The notes under the pieces are model-generated. The model was given only the letters and a program-made list of their open reading frames with translations. It ran no database searches and had not been told where the DNA came from. Both the position numbers and the translations under genes were made by a program. A DNA stretch of 7,423 nt, taken from Bacteroidales bacterium (GTDB taxonomy: Bacteria > Bacteroidota > Bacteroidia > Bacteroidales > UBA7960). Where the stretch lies: assembly GCA_007123065.1 (NCBI GenBank), contig SKSI01000158.1, positions 1-7,423 on the forward strand. The letters are read 5' to 3'. This document shows positions 1 through 5,124 of this stretch, piece by piece. How positions within the stretch are numbered: position 1 is the stretch's first letter; the number at the start of each line of letters is the position of its first letter.

Positions 1-70
1 CAGGCTCCTGGCTTCCGGCCGGTATCGCGAAAAGTACAATAAATGAAAAAACAAAAGCTATTCGAACCAT
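1..70 (-). CDS. N-terminal fragment of an exported protein of unknown function
   Basis: A minus-strand reading frame starts with ATG at 70-68 and stays open to the window edge, showing 23 codons. The peptide begins MVRIAFVFSFIVLF and continues AIPAGSQEP. That is a short basic start, a hydrophobic core of about 13 residues, then a small-residue A-G-S site followed by Gln, which fits a Sec signal peptide cleaved before Gln21. An in-frame TAA at 94-92 and no other ATG after it fix the start. The gap to the guaA stop is 59 bases on the same strand, so read-through from guaA is possible. Too little of the mature protein is visible to name a family. A membrane anchor instead of a cleaved signal cannot be excluded. 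Confidence 0.6.
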   Translation of the reverse strand, partial: MVRIAFVFSFIVLFAIPAGSQEP

Positions 71-129
71 ATCTCTGAATGGTTTATAAGATTACGAACT
101 TGTTCTTTTAAAATTGCAAATGTACACAA

Positions 130-1656
130 CTATTCCCACTCTATTGTTGCAGGCGGCTTGGAGCTGATGTCATAAACAACCCTGTTAACACCTTTTACAT
201 TATTAATGATATCATTGCTTACCCTGGCAAGAAATTCATAAGGAAGATGAACCCAATCAGCGGTCATCCCGTCGGTTGATTCAACAGCTCTGAGTACCAC
301 GGCATTTTCGTAGGTACGTTCATCGCCCATGACTCCTACCGACTGCACAGGAAGCAGTATAGTCGCTGCCTGCCACACATCATTGTAAAGGCCGTGATCT
401 TTCAATGCCTGAATGAAATAATGATCAACCTCCTGCAGGGCTCGCACCTTTTCAGCAGTAACTTCTCCCAGGATACGTATACCAAGTCCGGGACCCGGGA
501 AAGGGTGCCGCTCAAGTATCGTCGAAGGGACATTCAGACTTCTACCTACGCGTCTTACCTCATCCTTAAAAAGAGAGTTCAAGGGCTCAACCACCTTTAA
601 GTTCATGATCTCTGGCAGTCCGCCCACATTATGATGCGATTTGATGGTTACTGAAGGACCTTTGACGGATACCGATTCAATCACATCAGGATAGATGGTT
701 CCCTGGGCAAGCCAGACAACATCCTGAATTTTATGCGCTTCCCTTTCAAAAACCTCAATAAACACCCGTCCTATGGCTTTACGCTTTTTTTCCGGATCAG
801 AGATGCCTTTCAGTGCCGACAGAAAGTGATCGGCAGCCCTGACGCCACGGACATTCAAGCCCATATCCTGATAAGAGATCAGCACGTCTTCAAACTCATT
901 CTTCCGCAAGAGGCCATTGTCAACAAAAATGCAATGTAAATTTTCACCAATGGCACGATGCAGCAAAAAAGCTGCCACACTGGAATCTACACCCCCGGAG
1001 AGTCCAAGCACAACTTTATCATTGCCAAGCTTATTTTTCAGATCCCCAACCGTGCTGCTTATAAACGATTCCGGCGTCCAGTCCATGGCACATCCGCAAA
1101 TATCCACAATGAAATTCCTGATCAGCCGGCTACCCTGTGTCGTATGGTATACTTCAGGGTGAAACTGCAAACCATATAACGGCTTTCCCGGGGCCCTAAA
1201 TGCCGCAACACCAAAGTCATTTGTGCGTGCCAGCAGCAAATAATCATCAGGGAGCCTGGTAATGCTGTCAGCGTGCGACATCCAGACCTGGCTTCCCTCC
1301 TGTATGCCATTTAACAACGAATCACCACCCGCAATGTATGACAGGCGTGCCCGGCCGTATTCACGCGAAGAAGAGCGCTCCACCTCTCCCCCTTCAACCA
1401 TCGTAAGCAGTTGTGCCCCGTAACACAAACCGAGAACCGGTTTGGATTTAATCCAGCTCAGATCCGGCTTTGGAGCCCCAGGAGCCCGAACACTGAAAGG
1501 ACTGCCGGACAATATAATCCCTTTGATATGCTGTTGCTTTTCCGGCACATAAAAATAAGGGTGTATCTCACAATACACGTTGAGTTCACGCACACGACGC
1601 GCAATAAGCTGCGTGTATTGTGAACCAAAATCCAGAACCAATATCATTTCTTGCAT
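130..1656 (-). CDS. guaA: GMP synthase (glutamine-hydrolysing)
   Basis: This enzyme catalyses the last step of de novo GMP synthesis in the cytoplasm: XMP + ATP + glutamine give GMP + AMP + PPi + glutamate. The 508-residue protein is normal length for the family. Residues about 4-185 are a class I glutamine amidotransferase, with the nucleophile Cys78 in GLCYGAQ and His166/Glu168 in GLQFHPEV completing the triad. Residues about 200-385 are the ATP pyrophosphatase domain, with the PP-loop SGGVDSS at 220-226. The C-terminal XMP-binding/dimerisation domain carries RHPFPGPGLGIR (383-394), GVMGDERTYE (441-450) and the typical end SSKPPATIEWE. I chose the ATG at 1656-1654 (MQEMILVLDFGSQ) because it matches the usual family N-terminus. 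The frame extends to 1707, but those 17 residues are Lys/Asn/Ile-rich and unlike the family. ATG 1647-1645 is the alternative if transcription starts at about 1656. All key residues are present. Confidence 0.97.
   Translation of the reverse strand: MQEMILVLDFGSQYTQLIARRVRELNVYCEIHPYFYVPEKQQHIKGIILSGSPFSVRAPGAPKPDLSWIKSKPVLGLCYGAQLLTMVEGGEVERSSSREYGRARLSYIAGGDSLLNGIQEGSQVWMSHADSITRLPDDYLLLARTNDFGVAAFRAPGKPLYGLQFHPEVYHTTQGSRLIRNFIVDICGCAMDWTPESFISSTVGDLKNKLGNDKVVLGLSGGVDSSVAAFLLHRAIGENLHCIFVDNGLLRKNEFEDVLISYQDMGLNVRGVRAADHFLSALKGISDPEKKRKAIGRVFIEVFEREAHKIQDVVWLAQGTIYPDVIESVSVKGPSVTIKSHHNVGGLPEIMNLKVVEPLNSLFKDEVRRVGRSLNVPSTILERHPFPGPGLGIRILGEVTAEKVRALQEVDHYFIQALKDHGLYNDVWQAATILLPVQSVGVMGDERTYENAVVLRAVESTDGMTADWVHLPYEFLARVSNDIINNVKGVNRVVYDISSKPPATIEWE
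1568..1623. repeat. 12-bp perfect inverted repeat inside the 5' end of guaA
   Basis: TCACAATACACG at 1568-1579 is exactly complementary to CGTGTATTGTGA at 1612-1623, leaving a 32-base loop. On the guaA coding strand the arms encode Ser-Gln-Tyr-Thr (codons 12-15) and part of Asn-Val-Tyr-Cys-Glu (codons 26-30), so the mRNA could fold into a hairpin about 33 bases after the start codon. The arms are seen directly; any regulatory effect is inference. Both encoded segments lie in conserved GuaA sequence (GSQYTQ, VYCE), so the pairing may be a coincidence of codon choice. Confidence 0.6.
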
Positions 1657-1660
1657 CCTG

Positions 1661-1668
1661 CAAAGATA
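1661..1668 (-). promoter_or_regulatory. Candidate Bacteroidota -7 promoter element for guaA
   Basis: The minus strand reads TATCTTTG, an exact match to the Bacteroidota -7 consensus TAnnTTTG. It ends only four bases before the chosen guaA ATG (1656). Transcription would therefore begin about at the start codon, giving a leaderless message or favouring the ATG at 1647. The nearest TTTG upstream on this strand (1708-1705) is about 36 bases away, much farther than the usual roughly 19-base spacing, so no convincing -33 element supports it. Confidence 0.4.
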
Positions 1669-1739
1669 ATTATTATGCTTTTTTATTCGATTAATTATTT
1701 TTATCAAACCGGTGATGTCCGAAATTGGATATGAATGTA

Positions 1740-1747
1740 TATTTTTG
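1740..1747 (+). promoter_or_regulatory. Candidate Bacteroidota -7 promoter element for yggS
   Basis: TATTTTTG matches TAnnTTTG exactly. It lies 25 bases before the preferred yggS start at 1773, so transcription would begin near 1751-1754 and leave a leader of about 20 bases. That agrees with the 1773 start and argues against the in-frame upstream starts at 1725 (TTG), 1731 and 1749. A TTG at 1725-1727 is only 12 bases upstream, too close for a standard -33 element, so the call rests on the -7 match and its position. Confidence 0.4.
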
Positions 1748-1772
1748 CATGGACTACCAGAAAGATTTAACT

Positions 1773-2435
1773 ATGGCTATTGAAGACAATTTACATAACA
1801 TTAAAACGGAGTTACCAGATTCGGTAAAACTTGTTGCTGTGAGTAAAACACACGCTCCGGAGATCATCATGAAGGCTTATGTTGCCGGTCATAAAATATT
1901 TGGTGAAAGCAAAGCCCAGGAGCTTTTGCCTAAATATGAAATCCTTCCCAAAGATATCCAATGGCATATGGTTGGGCATCTTCAATCCAACAAAGTAAAA
2001 TTTATTGCTCCTTTTGTTGCGCTGATCCATTCGGTCGACAGCCTGAAGCTTTTAAAAGTGATCAACAAAGAGGGACGCAAAAACAACCGCGTAATACCCT
2101 GCCTGCTGCAAATTCATATCGCCAGAGAAAGCAGTAAGTTTGGCCTTTCTTATGAGGAATGTTGTGAGCTGCTTGAAAGTGAAGCATATACAAACATGGA
2201 GCACGTATCCATACACGGACTCATGGGTATGGCAACCTTTACGGAAAACCACCAGCAGGTAAGGGAAGAATTTCGCGCACTTAAGAACTATTTTGATCAA
2301 ATAAAAAACAAGTATTTTATCAATCAGGAATCTTTCAGTCAGATTTCAATGGGAATGTCTGACGACTACCTGGTTGGCATTGAAGAAGGGAGCACACTGG
2401 TGCGAATAGGCAGTGCAATTTTCGGAAGCAGGTAA
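1773..2435 (+). CDS. yggS: YggS/PLPBP-family pyridoxal phosphate homeostasis protein
   Basis: This small cytoplasmic protein has an alanine-racemase-like TIM barrel that binds pyridoxal 5'-phosphate. The family is not known to catalyse a reaction; it influences vitamin B6 balance and amino/keto acid metabolism. The 220-residue protein has the expected motifs in order: Lys25 in VAVSKTH as the PLP Schiff-base lysine, IFGESKAQE (42-50), WHMVGHLQSNKVK (64-76), CLLQIHIA and KFG (110-124), HGLMGMATFT (148-157), SMGMSDDYL (192-200) and GSTLVRIGSAIFG (206-218). The start MAIEDNLHNIK aligns with the usual N-terminus; upstream in-frame starts would add non-family residues and precede the likely transcription start. 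One oddity is Ser46 where the family usually has Asn (FGEN). It is divergent from guaA and separated from the efflux operon by 123 bases, so it is probably transcribed alone. Confidence 0.93.
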   Translation: MAIEDNLHNIKTELPDSVKLVAVSKTHAPEIIMKAYVAGHKIFGESKAQELLPKYEILPKDIQWHMVGHLQSNKVKFIAPFVALIHSVDSLKLLKVINKEGRKNNRVIPCLLQIHIARESSKFGLSYEECCELLESEAYTNMEHVSIHGLMGMATFTENHQQVREEFRALKNYFDQIKNKYFINQESFSQISMGMSDDYLVGIEEGSTLVRIGSAIFGSR

Positions 2436-2442
2436 ACTTCCG
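2423..2442 (+). terminator. Weak hairpin spanning the yggS stop codon
   Basis: CGGAAG at 2423-2428 pairs perfectly with CTTCCG at 2437-2442 around an 8-base loop that holds the TAA stop. The following sequence is T-rich (TATCCTCTTTGTTT) but has no uninterrupted T run, so it is at best a weak intrinsic terminator. It is the only hairpin I see between yggS and the efflux operon. Confidence 0.25.
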
Positions 2443-2558
2443 TATCCTCTTTGTTTAATTGTTACACTTTTTTACAAGATTTTTAAACAAATGTACCTGT
2501 GCATTGGTTATTGTTACAACATTTCAACCATGATAATGCCATAATCATTATTATTAAA
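2436..2558 (+). promoter_or_regulatory. Probable control region of the efflux operon
   Basis: This 123-base AT-rich non-coding stretch is the only sizeable gap before the three efflux genes, so their promoter should lie here. The 9-base sequence ATTGTTACA occurs twice in the same orientation, at 2458-2466 and 2510-2518. The second copy overlaps a small dyad, TTGT-T-ACAA (2511-2519). These could be operator half-sites, but no regulator gene is in the window. I found no exact TAnnTTTG; TACCTGTG at 2494-2501 has one mismatch and no suitable upstream TTG. Confidence 0.35.
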
Positions 2559-3923
2559 ATGAGCAAAACCAGAGATCACCTGAACCAAACCAAAGGGTTC
2601 ATTTTGCTTTTTTTCGTGCTGCTTTCAGGCAGCAATCCTGCACATGCCAGGGATCCACTGTTATTAAGCCTTGACGACGTCAAACAACACGCGCTAAATC
2701 ACAATGCTGAAATAAAGACTGCACGCGCAGATGTAAGGGTTGCAGAAAAGCAGATACGCGAAACCACTGCCATTGGCCTGCCCCAGGTTAACGCTTCTCT
2801 CGGATACAACTATTACCTCGATATCCCGACATCCCTTATCCCTGCCGAATTCCTTGGAGGCGAACCGGGAGAATTTGCCGAAATACAATTTGGCACCCAA
2901 CATAACATGACGGCAACTGCTTCGGTTGAGCAGCTCGTATTTGACGGCCAGTATATCGTCGGTCTGAGAGCCGCAAAAATTTACAGAGAGCTGGCAGATA
3001 AAAACCTTCAACGGTCGGAGCTAGAGGTTCGTAATTTGATCCGCGAAACCTACTTTTTGGTACAGCTTGTTACTGAGAACCTTCAAAGCGTCAGCAACAA
3101 TTTGAACAATATCGAACAGATGCTATATGAAACACAAAAGTTGCTTGAAGAAGGGTTTACCGACCCCATCAATGTGGATCAGCTTCGGCTGACTGCATCC
3201 CGGATGAAACAACGCGTCACGGATCTGGAGCGGCAAAAGCTTTTAACAAAAAACCTGCTGAAGTTTCAGGCGGGGATCGATCTTGAGACCCAAATCGAGC
3301 TTACAGATGATCTTGATCAGCTTTTTGAGAACCTGCTCTCCGGGCTTTCTGAAGACTATACGCTTGAACTTGAGCAACATATTGATTACAGACTGGCGGA
3401 TTCTCAAAAAGTAATGAGCCTGATGGTATTGCGCAGGGAGCAAACAGCATATCTGCCGCGGCTATCTGCATCATTTATCAGGCAGGAAGTGGCCATGCGA
3501 GATGGTTTTAACTTTTTTGACAGCGGCAAATCATGGTTTCCGGCTACATTTTTTACCGTGAACCTGAATGTTCCCATCTTTTCAAGCGGAATGCGGTCAG
3601 CGCAGGTTCAACAGGCACGTATTGAGCTCGAAAAGGCTGAAATCTTAAAGAATCAGATAGGAAGAAGCCTTGTTTTGCAAATGAATGAGGCAATTGCCGA
3701 ACTTGAGAGCACGATGGAACAATATACAAATGAACAGGAGAGCCTCCTTCTGGCGCAACGAATTTTTGATCGCACAACCGTTATGTTCCGCGAAGGAATG
3801 GCCACGAGTCTGGAACTGACACAGGCCAATGAACAATTACTCAACAGCCATATAAACTATCACAATGCTATGTTTGCATTGCTGAACGCAAAAAACAAAC
3901 TTGACAAAGCACAGGGACGATAA
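2559..3923 (+). CDS. TolC-family outer membrane efflux protein
   Basis: This is the outer-membrane channel of the tripartite pump; three copies should form a beta-barrel plus a long periplasmic alpha-helical tunnel. The 454-residue precursor is a normal length. Residues 1-30 are a Sec signal peptide: basic start, core FILLFFVLL, cleavage after A-H-A30. There is no lipobox cysteine. Two outer-membrane-efflux repeats follow, at about 37-232 and 270-450, each with long Glu/Gln/Leu-rich helices. Their paired beta-strand regions are visible as GLPQVNASLGY (73-83) with LVFDGQYIVGLRAA (126-139), and YLPRLSASF (298-306) with PIFSSGMRSAQVQQA (339-353). The ATG at 2559 was chosen because the signal peptide begins directly there; a GTG at 2499 would add a 20-residue non-signal leader. 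The gene leads the operon, and its stop is 10 bases before the adaptor ATG. Confidence 0.93.
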   Translation: MSKTRDHLNQTKGFILLFFVLLSGSNPAHARDPLLLSLDDVKQHALNHNAEIKTARADVRVAEKQIRETTAIGLPQVNASLGYNYYLDIPTSLIPAEFLGGEPGEFAEIQFGTQHNMTATASVEQLVFDGQYIVGLRAAKIYRELADKNLQRSELEVRNLIRETYFLVQLVTENLQSVSNNLNNIEQMLYETQKLLEEGFTDPINVDQLRLTASRMKQRVTDLERQKLLTKNLLKFQAGIDLETQIELTDDLDQLFENLLSGLSEDYTLELEQHIDYRLADSQKVMSLMVLRREQTAYLPRLSASFIRQEVAMRDGFNFFDSGKSWFPATFFTVNLNVPIFSSGMRSAQVQQARIELEKAEILKNQIGRSLVLQMNEAIAELESTMEQYTNEQESLLLAQRIFDRTTVMFREGMATSLELTQANEQLLNSHINYHNAMFALLNAKNKLDKAQGR

Positions 3924-3933
3924 AAAAAGAATT

Positions 3934-5103
3934 ATGAATCCAATTCCAAATAGGAACAGCCTCCTTGCCGCCATTCTGTTAATTGTCTTCATCCCGACCG
4001 GATGCAACAGGGAAACAGAACAAGAAGGCTCTGCCGGAGCCATCCGGGAGCAGATCAGTGAATACAGAAATCAGATCAACGAGCTGACTGTAAAGGCCAA
4101 CAATCTGGAGCGCCAACTTATAGAAATGGGCGAAGAAGATGCAATACGTAACAGGATACCTGTAAGTGTCCATGAAATAGCCTTTGATATTTTTGAAAAC
4201 CGTTTCAGGGTAAGTGGCACGGTAGAAGCGATTAATACTGCGATAATCAGTCCTGAAGCATCCGGCCAGTTGACAGAAATATTTGTTCAGAAGGGAGACC
4301 CCGTGTTTAAAGGACAAGTTCTTGCAAGGCTGTCAACACAAGTCATGAAAAGAAACATTGACGAGATAAAAACCAGCCTGGAGCTTGCCGAAACGATTTA
4401 CGAGCGACAAAAGCGGTTGTGGTCGCAGGAGATTGGCAGTGAAATTCAGTATATTGAAGCGAAAAACAATGCAGAAAGTCTGCGCAAGCGTCTTCAGACC
4501 ATTGAATCACAAAAAGATATGTCTGAGATGCGGTCACCAATTGACGGATTCGTTGATGAGACTTTTGTAAAACGGGGAGAATTGGTGATGCCGGGCACGC
4601 CGGTGATGGAAGTCGTTAACCTTGACGACCTTTATATCAATGCAGAAGTGTCAGAGGCATATCTCTCCTATGTAACAAAAGGTGAAGCGGTCCGGCTTCG
4701 ATTCCCGGCGTGGCCCGATTATGAGGAGGAGGTCCCTGTCTATAGGGTCGGTCACGTCATCAATCCCGAAAACCGCACATTCAGGATGCAGCTCAGGATC
4801 AAAAACCCCGAACACAGGTTTAAGCCAAATATGATGGCTGACATCAGCATTAAAAGCCATTATATTGAAAATACGATTGCAATTCCTACCATACTCATCA
4901 ATTATGACACACAAGGACACTTTGTTTTTACTGTTGCTGAACGCAATGGTTTGCCGGTTGCAAATAAAAGCTACCTGGAACGGGGCCCGGATGCTGAAGG
5001 AAAAACGCAGATCAGTGCCGGTTTAAGCAAAGGCGATTTACTGATCAAAAGGGGGCACAACCGCTTGTCAGAAGGTGATGTATTAAGAATCTCAGAGGAA
5101 TAA
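3934..5103 (+). CDS. RND efflux periplasmic adaptor (membrane fusion) lipoprotein
   Basis: This HlyD/AcrA-type adaptor links the RND permease to the TolC-like channel. The 389-residue precursor has a hydrophobic signal (LLAAILLIVFI) ending in PTGC, so Cys24 is the probable lipidation site; Pro at -3 is unusual. A predicted short coiled coil spans about 36-66. The first lipoyl half is at 105-133 (SPEASG...GDPVFKGQVLARL). A helical hairpin spans about 134-195, and the second lipoyl half is at 199-230 (MRSPIDGFVDE, GELVMPGTPVMEV). The beta-barrel is about 231-310 and the membrane-proximal domain 311-389. The ATG at 3934 places the signal at the N-terminus; a TTG-started extension to 3901 would overlap the previous gene. 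An A-rich tract (3922-3930) precedes the start. The permease begins 21 bases after the stop, consistent with one transcript. Confidence 0.94.
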   Translation: MNPIPNRNSLLAAILLIVFIPTGCNRETEQEGSAGAIREQISEYRNQINELTVKANNLERQLIEMGEEDAIRNRIPVSVHEIAFDIFENRFRVSGTVEAINTAIISPEASGQLTEIFVQKGDPVFKGQVLARLSTQVMKRNIDEIKTSLELAETIYERQKRLWSQEIGSEIQYIEAKNNAESLRKRLQTIESQKDMSEMRSPIDGFVDETFVKRGELVMPGTPVMEVVNLDDLYINAEVSEAYLSYVTKGEAVRLRFPAWPDYEEEVPVYRVGHVINPENRTFRMQLRIKNPEHRFKPNMMADISIKSHYIENTIAIPTILINYDTQGHFVFTVAERNGLPVANKSYLERGPDAEGKTQISAGLSKGDLLIKRGHNRLSEGDVLRISEE

Positions 5104-5124
5104 GCACCGGGAAAAACGACAAAA

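Noticed and set aside
394..1179. Several 68-81-codon plus-strand frames inside guaA
   Set aside because: They overlap each other and are antisense to an intact, highly conserved guaA, with no domain-like sequence.
1657..1707. N-terminal extension of GMP synthase by 17 residues from ATG 1707
   Set aside because: The added residues are Lys/Asn/Ile-rich and not family-like, they overlap the candidate -7 element, and MQEMILVLDFGSQ matches the normal GuaA start.
1725..1772. Longer yggS starting at TTG 1725, ATG 1731 or ATG 1749
   Set aside because: The extra residues do not belong to the family, and these starts lie upstream of or about at the inferred transcription start; MAIEDNLHNIK at 1773 aligns with the usual N-terminus.
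2531..2556. Possible hairpin ATGAT...ATCAT before the TolC-like start
   Set aside because: Only 5 pairs with a 9-base loop in a very AT-rich stretch; easily expected by chance.
2499..2558. GTG start adding 20 residues to the TolC-like protein
   Set aside because: It would bury the signal peptide behind an unrelated leader; ATG 2559 puts a standard basic n-region and hydrophobic core at the N-terminus.
3243..3844. Minus-strand frames of 63-74 codons inside the TolC-like gene
   Set aside because: They are antisense shadows of a gene with clear family motifs; they overlap each other and contain no recognisable features.
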